Positions 48,107 to 59,600 of a DNA stretch of 64,000 nucleotides are shown here, piece after piece. The stretch lies in contig CM072152.1 of the NCBI GenBank assembly GCA_036850595.1, positions 8,203,640-8,267,639 on the forward strand. Reading direction: 5' to 3'. A program made the position numbers and the translations under genes. Under the pieces are notes generated by a model. That model ran no database searches, was not told the DNA's origin, and worked only from the letters and a program-made list of their open reading frames with translations. Numbering within the stretch: the first letter of the stretch is position 1; every line of letters begins with the position of its first letter. Source of the DNA: Rhyacichthys aspro. Taxonomy: Eukaryota; Chordata; Actinopteri; Gobiiformes; Rhyacichthyidae.

Positions 48107-51100
48107 CACTTTCCCACATTAGATTAGTGTGACATTTTGATTGAGGGCGGAAAATATAGGAGTTTCTGGGAGTTTTTAACAGACAAAGACAATTAGACCA
48201 GCACAAAGAGGGAGGGAACAGGCGTGTGGGTAACAGGGGAAATGTAGCTCTCAGGGGAGGCCATGGGATTCATTTGTTACACAAATTCCAGTTAATGCAA
48301 TAAGCAAGCGAAACATGATACGTCTACCTATGCCTGTTGTCTTGGTTTTTCTCTTCCTTATGATGCTAAATACTAGTGTACTATGCATGACCTAAAAAGC
48401 ATTGTATTATCGCTATTGCTGTGCAACCCCTTTTTCCTGGAAGAAAACCATGCAATTTGAGTGACTACAATTTGCACTTCCCTCCTACAGCTGCAACCAA
48501 ATCAATAGAAATGACAGATATAATTAGGATAATCTAATAATTAGGATACCAAAATGTACACCATAACATGCAAATAATGAAGTGTGGCGAGGGAGGGGGG
48601 CAAGAGATATTGACAATGTTTATAGATCGGATTCATTGAACCAGCAATGATTGTAAATGGGACCATCAATAATTCCCTAGAAATATCACCTAGAGAATGT
48701 TAAGTTTTAATAAAAGGCAGCAAAGATCTTCCAATGACCAGGCAAGATACATTATTTGATTCACGTTCAATTTGCAGTCTTCTAAAAGCATAAAGTGAAG
48801 AATTGAAAAGTATGAAACTCAAATAAGCATCCCCCCACACATGTACACCAATACATCCACCGTGTTCCACTCACGTTACAATATTACACTTCTCAATAAA
48901 GCAAAACAGACGGAAAGTAAACAAGGCACATAAAACAACCGCCAAAGCTGAGTATTTGGGATCAGCCAAAGTTGCAAAAGTCTGCCAATAGACAAAACAG
49001 TAGCAATTATAGCACTGAAATTTGCTCTGAAATGGAGTCGTCTATTGTAGGCGTCAGAGGGTGGGTTGGTGGGTGACGTATATTTTGCACAAGTCAATAA
49101 AGTGGTAATGCTCAGTTTGGCGTATACAACATGTACATGCAAAAATCACAGCTCATTTCAAAGTGGCTCAAAAAAAAAAAAAAGAAAAAAAAAAGAAGAA
49201 AAACAGAGTCTCTTCCCATTTACTCTCATTTATATATTCATCCTTTCATTAGTGATCCAATATCTTTAATAACCTTACGTAACGACTGAGTAAATGGGTC
49301 ATTAAAGTGTTAGTTTGCGATCCCTCCTTCTCCGTGCTCCTTACTTCAACGCCTCTTTCCTTTTTGTTTGCAGGAATGCAGGCGCATATATATCAAGTTG
49401 CTATAATGTCACCAATGAAAAGAGGGGGCAGATACAGTTACTAGAGCAGAGAGGTAACAATACAGAACAAGGTGCAGCAGCTGAGAGCAAGATATTCTTT
49501 CTGAAAAGACTATAAGAGAGAAAGAGAAAGGCCCCAAAGCCTATAGATATTTGACTTATGAGCCAAGCTGTTGAGCTGTGTTCAGATAGATAATGTAATG
49601 TCAAAAATATGTATTTCATCGGCCTTGGTTTAGCAAAATGCCAGGAGATTGACATAAACATAAATAGTGTTGGTGTGGTGAGCTGTGGACTTGATTAATA
49701 CTAGTTAGCCATGTGCTTGGATTTAACAGATTGCTTTTAATGTATTTTAAGAAGCCTTTGTTTTATATAAATGATTTTGAAACTGATCTATGAGCAGAGA
49801 GAGCTAAAGGTGAAAGGCTGTATAGCACAAGTTCTGACACCACGCTGCAATATTTACTTAAAAGGACAGAGTCTCCAAAAGTTATATATAGCATTTGCCA
49901 ACTGCTATATATGCAGCAGTTTATCTGTCCCTTAAGCAGCAGTCACATGCAGTAATGGTGAATACATGAATTCATTGGAGTTGAAAGCCAATCCTGCAAA
50001 ATAGCCCCTGCAAAAAATAGCAAGACTGTGTCCCTATGTATTCCTGTTGACATGAATAAAGCCATTCGTGTTTGCACAAAAAAAAAAAAGCAAGGTTTTA
50101 TGATTAAGCTTAAGATTTGATGTTCTTTGCACCAGGCTCATGCTAAATCAAGCTAGTGGCAAGCAACAATGCAAACATGTGAAAAGACTGAGATGTAAAC
50201 TGTGAAATACAGGCAAAGGACACACTGTGTACAATTAGACTCACTATTACATTACAACAGAGAACTTTAGGTGTGGAATAAGAAAGGGTGTCTACCATGT
50301 AACAATTCATTTGATTTCCATGAAAACACAGCTTATTATCATTTGTGACTCAGTTATTTTGGATTGTGCCATTCCTTGATGCATCACTTCAAAATTCAAA
50401 AAAATCTAGAACTCAATTTGTTGCACGTAGTACACTGATGATGGACATGTACAAACAGACGAACGAAAGGAAAATGAAAACAATCTAGCCATGTTCAACA
50501 GTCAAATAAGCCAGTCCCAAATAAACCCAATGTGATCCAAGCTCAAAGGCAAGCATGAACACATGAATGTATTTTGTCAACACCAATCAAGCGTATTCTC
50601 TCCTGACACAATGTGAACCCGGCCTTTTTTGATCAACACCCACTCCCTTTTGGTCCTTTGTGCCGAGTACTCTCTTTGATCCTTTTTGCCACGCATCGCA
50701 TCATAAACCTCACACAGAAACACAAACAGGCCCATGTTGTGATCATTCATCTGCTGTTTGTCAAGTGCACTAGAAAAAAACTGCGGTTGTGAAATAAGTC
50801 TTGGGTAAACTTTAAACTGTATTTATACACGAGTACGACTGAGCGAGGCCAAGGCAGGCAAAATGGTTCAACATGTGCCCAAAGATATTTACCCAAACAA
50901 ATCCCTGAGTCATTCTGATGCAATGTAGACATCTACAAACTTATTGCACAACATGATGCTTGTCCAATAATGCTCAATTTTGTTCAAAAGGGTTGTCTAA
51001 GTACACTTCATTCACATTTTCATTAACTGGCACAAGAACCATGTTGTAGCCACTTAAAAATATTTGAGTCCCATGTAAGACATTATCAGAAGGCTAAATT

Positions 51101-51318
51101 TGTGGATCGCATGGTAGATGCACATCCTCTACCTACGATTTTTTGACCCGTGTTCACTTGTAGTCCACTAATCTTAGTTCGGCCCAAAACAGAAGATCCT
51201 CTATCCTAAGTGACAGAAGACAGCACTGTCAATGTAGAGGATACAGGGTGAATCTGTTCACAGAACGCAATCAAGTCAGGTCATTTTAGTGTTGCATCTT
51301 CATTATGGTGACCATACA

Positions 51319-51380
51319 TCCCGATTTAACCAAGAGCGTCCCGATTTAACTGAGACAGTCCCGATTTTAAGCCCTATATC
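51319..51380. repeat. 20-bp tandem repeat of TCCCGATTT units
   Basis: TCCCGATTT starts at 51319, 51339 and 51359, exactly 20 bp apart, with a further solitary copy at 51440. It resembles termini of old DNA transposons with reiterated CCCG words. Confidence 0.6.
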
Positions 51381-51460
51381 CCGTGTCTCAGCAGATATCT
51401 ACAGAAAGACTAAAATGTTGCCCTCTTCCTGTCCCGAATGTCCCGATTTTTTACCCAGTC

Positions 51461-53510
51461 ATAAAGCCAAAGCAGTGCATTGTGCTTGAAACTCATTTGT
51501 CTGTGTGTCAACCGCAGAGTTACAATGGCAACAATATTAACCAATTAAAAAAGATCAACAGTGTTCCTCAGGTTTGTAGCTCAATAATGATTGGTTCTTA
51601 AGCGTGAGGCTATTGCTAAGCTATCCTTCTCCAGCGTTCACAGTTTGATCTGTCACCAGCTGAAAAGAAAGTCAGGATTTACACAACTGTCTAAGAAGAG
51701 TATGGGTTTAATAATATCCTGCGTTTTGCAGTTTTTGTACTTTGACTCTGACTTTTCTATCTAACACAATAGAAAAGTTGTATTTCTTTGATGTGAAATA
51801 ATAAACAAAAATTAACATCAATCAATGCAATCATTTCATTTTTTTATTATTTACTGTTGTTGCACTGATTTCTGGTGGCATTATTTTTCAATTTGTTAAT
51901 GTACTGTTGTTGGATTTGCGGTAAAATTAAAGTGTTCTGATTTGTTGGTTTGAAAATATGGTTCAGGTTTGCATGACGACATTCTGACTTATCCAAGTGA
52001 ATCACACTGACACAACTAAGTTTGTTTTAACTGCACCAGACGTTGCATGTGAAAACACACCTTTAGCCATTGCCTCACTTTCGTATCAAGCCTAAAACAG
52101 AAATTGGCAGATGAGAAGTAAAGTGATTGTAGTTGAAATAGGCCTGCTGAATGTGTGCTTCAGTAGGTAGCATTTAGCATGAGGACACAGATGTCTGTAA
52201 ATCCAAGTTAACAATGTACAACCTACAAACAGAATCCAAAATGTTACCGTTATCATCTTTCCTGCATTTCTTGTCCACTCACATAGATGCGTTTGAAGCA
52301 AAAATTCAAAATATGCATCAGATGAACAAATGAGTCAGATGAACCAAAAAGGAGTCAGATGGCTAAAAAAGGACAGTGTGCTAATAGTTATAGTGCAGCT
52401 GGGCTCAAGTTTTGTTGTCCTGAAAGATGTCTGGAATTTCACTCTAAATCAACAGGGAATTATACCGGAGGTTGACGTTTTATTAGAAAATAATGGTTCA
52501 AAGACTTACAGACCATTAAAAAAAAGAGTATTAACATTTAGAAAATCTCACCTGAGGCTTTGTTATTGCACTATTGTTACATGTAATACCTGGGTCTACA
52601 AGAATGTGTGATCTAAAAAAGAGACACATCAAAAGAGCTTCTATTGACACCAACACAGACACATATCAGACCAGAACAAGGCGCCTTAAGCATAAAAGAC
52701 TCTTTGCAGCAGGTTGTGGTTTTGCTTTGAATATTATGGCGTCGCATGAGCTTCTGCAGTGGAGGTGAAGCTGCATTAACAGCACAATATTTCCAGAAAG
52801 CTAAGAGTGTTAAGTACCTCAGAGGCTGTCGGTGGTTTCTCGGTGGTCTTCTTAAAACTTAGAAAAAGCCCAGCTGTACCAAGTGACACAGCATGACACT
52901 GGAGGTTTCATATTGAAAGAGAAAGTGCTGGCTTTTTCTCATCACTGACTTGATAGATGTTGTTGTGGTTAGCTTCACTGTGGAGTTCCCCAGAGTTTTC
53001 ATGGTGAAAACACAGACATAAAATAACTGTGACTGTAAATTCAACTGTTCATCTTCCAATAAATTACAATAACACATCATACTAAAATAATAATTACTGC
53101 ACATCTTTTTGCAGTTCTCTGGTATGTCTCCCTTCCTCTAGAATTCCCCTCTTCTTTTCTCATAGTTATGGCAAATATTTTGAACCTTTGCACCCTGTAC
53201 TGAACTGATCAATATATCACTTTTAAAGGCCCTTGTCCAAATCTAGTGACTTTATATTACAAAGGTCATGGTTTCCTGACTGTGCTTGGTCAGAATGCAC
53301 TCTTTTGTTCCTTGTAATAGAGAAATGTCCATGGCTCCAGGTCTAGACTTGGACAGAGGCCTTGAGGTTCTTTTTTCGACATCGTGTGTTTTCTTAGAAG
53401 CATTTGTTTGTGGTCATCGTTAAATGTTGGTCAGTGGAGCCACAACCACAACAGCTTTCTGCTATGATTGTTGTTCCCAGGAGTGGACGTCCGGCATGCA
53501 CCACAAACGA
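51461..53510. other. gene desert, part 7
   Basis: No gene is recognised. A short GAGTCAGATG-like triplication lies at about 52315-52362. Confidence 0.6.
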
Positions 53511-53512
53511 CC

Positions 53513-54250
53513 TTCAAATCCACAGGAAAGCTTGTCTTCTTAGAAATCCACTATGAAAGTTTACAAAACTCTACAACTGATTTTTCTTCTTTCATTTTAC
53601 AAATACGTTCAAACAGTATCAAACCAGGAATTCAAAATTGAAAAAACAGAAGGGGAGTTCCACAAGGTACTGTACTCGCCCCATTCTTTTTCAATTGTAT
53701 AAACTATAGAGTTAAGACATTGCTAAACTGTCCTGTAGCGACTTTCATATTCACAGGAAAGCTTATCTTATCATTTCTAAAAACCACTACAAAGGTATAC
53801 TTTTCTACCAATGACTTCTTGAAACAAATGTTGTTTTTTGTCTTACATACATACAATACAAACAAGGTAAAAATCTACAGACTAAGGGGGTTTCCACAAG
53901 GTATTGTACACACTCTATTCCTGTTTAATTTATACACTAGATATTTCTTTTAAACTGAGTTCTGCCACATACAAAATAAAGTGGTCTGTATTAAATGCCT
54001 GCAAACGCACAGAGAAGTTGTGAAAGCCACTTCCAATGCAAAAGTCGTTTTTATTTACTTTCGCTACCATTTTCTGCTTCTAATAAATATAATAGATTCT
54101 TTTATTTTACCAACACATTAATTACCATGAAACATGATATTCCACATTAAAGACCTAAAGGGGAATAGGAGTTCCACAAGGCACCATTGTTGCTCCATTT
54201 CTGTTAACTTTGTATGTTACATATCTTTAGAAATCTGCCATATAGAAGAA
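53513..54250 (+). mobile_element. decayed LINE reverse transcriptase segment in three tandem copies
   Basis: Three units each carry an ACAGGAAAGCTT-like word (53522, 53754; degraded in the third) and then GGAGTTCCACAAGG (about 53651, 53887, 54168). Translation gives GVPQGTVLAPF-like sequence, the non-LTR reverse transcriptase motif. Unit 2 also retains FNLYT and CHIQ. Stops and frameshifts occur throughout, so no unit is functional. Confidence 0.65.
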
Positions 54251-56194
54251 ACCCTAACACATAGCTATAGGGACTTATACTAAAGATGGAAAGGAGGCAA
54301 AATATGGGAGCTTAGGCGAAAAAGAAAAGTGATCTGAGACATGCTGAAAATCCCCATGACCCCACATAGTCTTCAGAGTTTTCTCAGTTAATTCACAGCC
54401 CTGCTCTTATTAAACATTATTGCTGTTAATAAAAATATTTGTAAATTTATGACTCTCTGATCTGTCATATAAAATGTCAAAATGAGATTTCCAAATGCTG
54501 CAAACAAGTCCTAGTGAGTGCTGAGATTTACTCCACTGTTTAAACACATTGTGTATATTAAGGCTCACTCGGGGAGCTCAGGTTTAAAGCATGCGGCTGT
54601 TGATCAGAAACAGACACAAAACTCATTCTCAAATATGAAATAGTGTCTAGGGACATATGGTCATGTCCAGAGGAATGTTTATAAGATTACAGCAGAAAAC
54701 CGCCGGCATGTGTTTATTTTGGGTCTGACTTCGGGCTGCACATATTTGGATCTCACATGGGTTTCCTCATTCTTTAATCATCTGACTCTGGTTAAATCAT
54801 GGTAATACAGGAAGAATAAGCACAACATGAAGTGCCCATTTAAAATGTGTCAGTCACTCTTTCAGCTGACAAAACATAAGGCGAAATCCACAAACTGTCC
54901 ATGAAGTAAATGTAAATGAGGTGCTGCTATAGTTGATGTAACTCACCACGATAAGTCTCCAGCTGAAAACCGCCACGTCTGAGCTAGTTAAAATGTTTCA
55001 GAATGTTTATTTTGTGGCAGATCGATTGCTCCGGGAGCTCAGCCTTGAACTGGTCGTACAAATAATGAAATAAATAATCAAGCCAGCCAAACATGCCCAC
55101 GTAAACACGGCTGGAGGTATCTGTAAACCTTGCTGTGTGCATTACACTGTTTACCTCTGTTTACATGGGAGGGACATGTTTGGACGGGTGTAGCTTTCAG
55201 GCCATAGCAGTTCACAGAATAAATGACAGCAACGTTAAAAGAAAGGTGGCGACTGTTGATATGAAGCCAATTTAAACCTGAACTGTGCTGTTGATAAGTT
55301 GAATGGGATGACGTCCACTTGCAATTCTGGGGTCATTTGTTAAAAGCCCAATTCGCAGAAGGTGATCTCATTCATAAAAACTACAGTACAATCCTGTGGA
55401 CCTGTGACCTTTTTGAAAAGTTAATGTCAAAGTCCTTTTATTTAGAAAAAACCCCCAAAACAAAACATTGTGTGTGGTAGAAACTTTGTGTCCTTGGAGT
55501 TCCTGGTGTACTCTTTATGCTTTATACTGTTCCATTGGTCCAGAACAGGTGTGATTACTTAACTTCACTTTATGCTTTTTGCCTCATGATGGACAGATAA
55601 TAAGAAACATAACAAAGAGACACGCCCTCATGAATCATTTTAGGTCATAGAATAAGTCAACTTTTGAACCCAACGGAGTAAACACATATAAAGAAAAAAC
55701 AATGCTGCCCTCTTGAGGTTATGCTGTTGTAAGGCATTACCTTGTCTGAACCATGGATAAAGAACATTTTCAATGTTTGTTTTGTATATCATACCTTATC
55801 ACAAACCAAGGCAATGTCATGACCACTGTATATAGATTACAATTTAAGGGCTGAGATCAAGTTACAACCAAAACCACAGCTGAATGAGTCTGAGCCCAGA
55901 TTATAGGCAGAAATTACATGTTAAGCAAAACACTGACTTTATAGGGATTGTCAAACTAGCAAAAGAGTAAAACAGGGGTTGGGGTCAGTTCTCAGTGGAT
56001 CCTGTTAGAATATCTCATATGTTGGTGTTACACTACATTGTATCATGCAGATTTTGAGTCAAAAGGAAAGACACAGATGCTTAGCACTAGAATACCTTTT
56101 ATCTGTAGACATAACAAGCAATACTATCTGAAAGTAGACTGCACTATTTCTTTTGTTTGTCTCATTATACTGCCAAACAATTCAGGACACAGTA
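54251..56194. other. gene desert, part 8
   Basis: No gene is recognised. A CTCF-like word lies on the minus strand at about 55704-55718 (CCTCAAGAGGGCAGC). Confidence 0.55.
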
Positions 56195-56662
56195 ACAAAA
56201 CATTGAACAAAATGTTTTTATTGAGTGAAATTAAATCCAGACAGTTGACTTTTAAAGGTCACAAAACCACAAACATAATCACACTTGGCATTACAAGTTT
56301 GCATATTCCTACTACAGTATCATCTCCATCTGCAAGACCCTGCACCAAGAGCTTTGGCAACTTTATATGTAAACTGAAATTAGAACAGAAAGTTACCCAT
56401 AGAGCACAAAAAATAAGGGTTGAAACTAAAGTGTCCGGTGGTTGTAGTATAGGGAGAGGAAGGCTAAAAAAACGGCATGGGAACAAGGAACTAATTCAGC
56501 AGGAGTTAAAATGAATTACTGTTGTATATTTTAATTATCTGTCATGCCTAAATCATTCTTCTACCCATTACTGACATTCCTCATGGACCATTTCTGCTCA
56601 GAACAGAAACAAGGTCTTAACCTTAATAAATCCTCATCTGATATTAGAATAGTTATTTCACT
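56195..56662 (-). other. oser1: oser1 3'UTR (estimated)
   Basis: AT-rich sequence after the stop with a minus-strand AATAAA at 56222-56217 (TTTATT on +), about 440 nt downstream. A 158-codon open frame runs on the opposite strand (56038-56514) but matches nothing I recognise. Confidence 0.5.
56217..56222 (-). terminator. oser1: candidate oser1 poly(A) signal AATAAA
   Basis: First canonical hexamer on the minus strand downstream of the oser1 stop. Confidence 0.5.
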
Positions 56663-57569
56663 TCAAGTATACATCATCTCAGCCATGTGAGACATCTTCT
56701 TAGGGATATATAGGTAATACTCCATATAACCCGAAAGGTCCTCTATTGTGATGTCATCCACATAGGCTCGAGCCTGCTCTGAACACGAGCGAGGAGAGCC
56801 TGATGACAGTGAAGGCGGTGATGCAGGAGACACAGATGCAGCGGCGGCATTAGTGTCGGTACTGACAGTTCTCGACGCGTCCTCTTGGCTCAGGGTGGCC
56901 TTCTCACATTCAGAGATGACGTTCCGGAGGCCTGTAAAGGAATACACTTCTACATCGTGCCAGCTCGTCTGACTGGACTGGCAATGGCACTGCAGCTTGC
57001 TCTGGTTGATCTCCTCTTTGCCTTTCGTAGAATCTGAACTTTCTGCACAAGAGCATGTGGCTTGATGACCTTGCCTTGTGCTGCAACTGTTGAGCTCCGA
57101 TAAAGCTCTGAAGTCGGAGGCCTCAGCGCGTGGCGGAGGTACTCCACCCTCTGCTCCATCACAGGCACTTTTCTCTGGACTGCTCTCATCTTTTGGCTGC
57201 ACATCTCCAGTGGTTGTTTTAACAGCAGCAGGAATCTCTTGCAAAGACTGTGCAGAAGCCACACCTCTGAGCTGAGCATCATAAGCAGCAGATGATCCAA
57301 ACACCAGAGTAGAGATGTGGCTTTGTGCGCCTGAAGAAGAAAGCTCTTTATGGGACACAGTTGACAGAGTTTTCCTATCCACTACAGGACAAGGCTCGGC
57401 TGGCTCAGGAGGGGCCAGACGCTGGTGTTTCAGGCAGCCACCAGAGGCTGACAGTGCCGATGCTGCAGTGGTGCTACAATATGTGAACTTTGGGGCTTGG
57501 AGAATAGGGGACTTAGATCGCCGACGGCGCTGGGTTCTGGAAGCTCCTCTGGATGTTTTCCTTGTGCAT
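56663..57569 (-). CDS. oser1: oser1 coding exon 3 (main exon)
   Basis: A 907-nt terminal coding exon after ccctctttag. It opens with the Cys-Thr-Arg-Lys basic motif and ends at TGA (56665-56663). It holds all of the Ser-rich middle and the conserved C-terminal block. Confidence 0.96.
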
Positions 57570-58672
57570 CTAAAGAGGGAGAGGATCCAAGAAAACAACA
57601 TAATAAACAAAGAAAATGGAAATTTAACAAACTATGAAGTACATAATTTATGTGTATTGCTTGCCTTTACTAATGTAATTTCCACTAAAGTCACCCACAA
57701 GAAGAATGTTATGATTTGAAACAGTATTCTGTGACCTGTGGCATAAGCTATAGTGATAGTGAGGCCATACCAATGCTGAAGATGTTTTATATGTGATTTA
57801 TAAAGCATGTTTAAAGTTTAATAGTAAATTAGTAAAGCAAAAATAGCGTGTGATGTGAAATGAGAGGCTGGAGATGTGTGATACATTTTTGTTACTCCTG
57901 ATATAAACAGCAGGCCCAAAATCAAGTCAACTCCTAAGATAAAAACTGTAAAAGCACCAGTGTTTTTTCATCACTATAGGTGACTCACTCAATAATCTTA
58001 CAGGCTGTATGTAATGCTGTACACAAAAGCAACAGGTTTTTGGCACATGGTAGTTCATCAAAAGACCAAGGTTTGGTTGCTTGTGTTTAACCTTTCTGTT
58101 TTCATTCAAGAGTTCCTGTTGCCTACAAACAAACTGCAGTGTGTTTAGCTTGACCTTTACGTAATTTTAGTTTTAAAAAACTAGTGACTGGCACAGAAAA
58201 AATACTCATTGAATACACTGCAGTCCATTAACAGAACTGAACAGAAACTAGAAAAAACTGCAGTGTTTTCATATAAACATCCTAAGCTCCTAGCTGAACT
58301 GTGCTGTGTTGCTTGATGTTTCCAACCACACCTACCCATGCCAGTTGTCCTTTGGACAGACATGTTTAGGTTTGGCTCCATTAGAGTCAAGACAGGCACG
58401 TGGGGCTGCTCTGGGAGTCATAGCCTCTGAAGCACTCACAGCTCCAGGTAAACTGAAAGGAAGAAAGCAGTTGTACAAACTTAACAATATAGAAATCCTT
58501 CATTCCTGCTCCATAACTAATAGCATGTAGTCATGGCAGAACAAACAATACACAAACATTAACATACAGTACTGTTAGTGAGAAAAGTGTCATACCTCTC
58601 AGCATCAACCCTCAGCTTCTTAAATGCTGTTTGCAGGGTCTCCTCTTCACAGTCCTTTCCTCCTGCCTCCAT
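56663..58672 (-). CDS. oser1: oxidative stress-responsive serine-rich protein 1 (three coding exons, 366 aa)
   Basis: OSER1 (C20orf111/Perit1) is a small Ser-rich protein without enzymatic domains, induced by peroxide and reported as a FOXO-regulated longevity and oxidative-stress factor. Coding exons on the minus strand are 58672-58596, 58452-58336 and 57569-56663, all with GT..AG introns in phase 2. Seen: N-terminus MEAGGKDCEEETLQTAFKKL; the conserved WHG at the exon 2/3 junction; the basic block TRKTSRGASRTQRRRRSKSP, a likely nuclear signal; a long Ser/Ala/Pro-rich variable middle; WHDVEVYSFTGL; and a strongly conserved C-terminal block of about 45 aa from GSPRSCSEQAR to AEMMYT. Human OSER1 is 292 aa, so this copy is longer in the variable middle. 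An open-frame reading that begins with MFIMLF at 57610 would be wrong: those residues are intron. Confidence 0.95.
57570..58335 (-). other. oser1: oser1 intron between coding exons 2 and 3
   Basis: AT-rich intron of 766 bp with consensus ends. No further exon or repeat is evident. Confidence 0.8.
58336..58452 (-). CDS. oser1: oser1 coding exon 2
   Basis: A 117-nt exon with acceptor ctttcag and donor CATGG|GTAGGT, phase 2 at both ends. It encodes a spacer and then KPKHVCPKDNWHG, matching the conserved KPK..C.SKD.WHG of vertebrate OSER1. Because both ends share phase, skipping this exon would keep frame. Confidence 0.92.
58596..58672 (-). CDS. oser1: oser1 coding exon 1 (first 25 codons)
   Basis: ATG lies at 58672-58670 in strong Kozak context (ccaccATGG). 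It encodes MEAGGKDCEEETLQTAFKKL then RVDAE. The donor is GAGAG|GTATGA, phase 2. The exon continues 5' as UTR to 58705, where the acceptor gtttcag lies. Confidence 0.93.
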
Positions 58673-58705
58673 GGTGGGAGGAGGCTGCTCTGACCAGCCA
58701 CCCAG
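58596..58705 (-). other. oser1: oser1 exon with the 5'UTR/CDS junction
   Basis: The 33 bases between the acceptor at 58706 (gtgtttcag|CTGGG) and the ATG are 5'UTR. This shows that the mRNA starts in a separate upstream non-coding exon. Confidence 0.75.
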
Positions 58706-59166
58706 CTGAAACACACAAAACACCAGAGCATTACTCAAACAACCCTAATTTGCAATTATTCATTTTAAAAATAATATTAACATTGGGGGTAGACATACTC
58801 AGAATTACATTTTGGTTAAGTGGTAGTGCCGGACACAGACATAATAATAGATTTTGAGAGATAAAAAACAAACAAGTATCTCATTATCAATATCAAGGTT
58901 GGGACTTCAATATGTGTCTGAGGAAAAGGATTTAGTTGACAAAGACAAAACAAGTAACAAAATGCTAAAAAAGCAACAACCACGGCCACAGTCGGAGCCA
59001 TTGCTTTTAAACAGTTGATTTCATAATCACTCCCTGTGGGCTAATGCTAACAAGCTAGTCAGCTGCCTTAGCTGACGTTATGCTAACGGACTGTCCAACG
59101 AAAGGGAGGAAAAATACACTGTGAAAACAGTTCAAACACCTCATAAGTACAATATATGGGACTTAC
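58706..59166 (-). other. oser1: oser1 5'UTR intron
   Basis: A 461-bp intron inferred from GTAAGT at 59166 and the acceptor at 58706. Nothing else is seen in it. Confidence 0.6.
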
Positions 59167-59480
59167 GGTTCAGGATATCCTGGTCGCAGTTTAGAAATAT
59201 ATGCCCAGGGCATAAAGTGTGCTTCACTCGCAAAAGGCCTTCTGAGGTTTCCAAGCCAGAGAGGCTAGCGACAAATAAGGCAAGCTCCAAAGTGCGCGTA
59301 GCTTTCGCTAGCCTCAGCGGCTAGCTCTCTGGGGTTGTCTTCACAAAACACGACCAAATCCAATTTAAAAGGCTTCAAAAATTCGGTCAAATCTGCACTA
59401 AGAGAATCTCATGAATGTTTCAAAGTGGTAAATAACAACAGACTTAACGACGCGGACGATAGTCCTTGATTCTAGAGTAT
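59167..59480 (-). other. oser1: oser1 non-coding 5' exon (start uncertain)
   Basis: A good donor, GAACC|GTAAGTC, ends at 59167 on the minus strand, 461 bp upstream of the acceptor at 58706. Sequence above it (to about 59480) is CpG-containing and fits a first exon. The transcription start is not resolvable from sequence. Confidence 0.45.
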
Positions 59481-59600
59481 TTTGTCTCCTCGGCCTTGTT
59501 TACAGTCGAACCATTTGCAGTGACTCTGCAACAACACAGCCCCGCTGACGTAAACAGGAGTAAAAAGAACACGTGACTGGAGCTTTTAATTTATTCTTCC
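59481..59600 (-). promoter_or_regulatory. oser1: oser1 promoter with FOXO, CRE-like and E-box sites
   Basis: Contains an exact FOXO/DAF-16 binding element TTGTTTAC (59496-59503), an opposite FOXO-type GTAAACA (59550-59556), a CRE/ATF-like TGACGTAA overlapping it (59546-59553), and the E-box CACGTG followed by AC (59570-59575; USF/TFEB/MYC class). These are sequence matches only. FOXO control of OSER1 is reported in other animals, which makes the match notable. Confidence 0.5.

Larger units (their letters stand above)
46733..51310. other. gene desert, part 6
   Basis: No gene is supported. A GC-richer patch at 47700-47900 carries three nuclear-receptor half-sites including a DR1. A reverse CTCF-like core lies at 48093-48106 and an A-rich simple run at 49170-49201. 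Confidence 0.55.

Noticed and set aside
57570..57610. Open frame extending oser1 upstream with MFIMLFSWILSLFR
   Set aside because: It reads through the intron; the acceptor at 57570 and the WHG junction with the upstream exon show the true structure.
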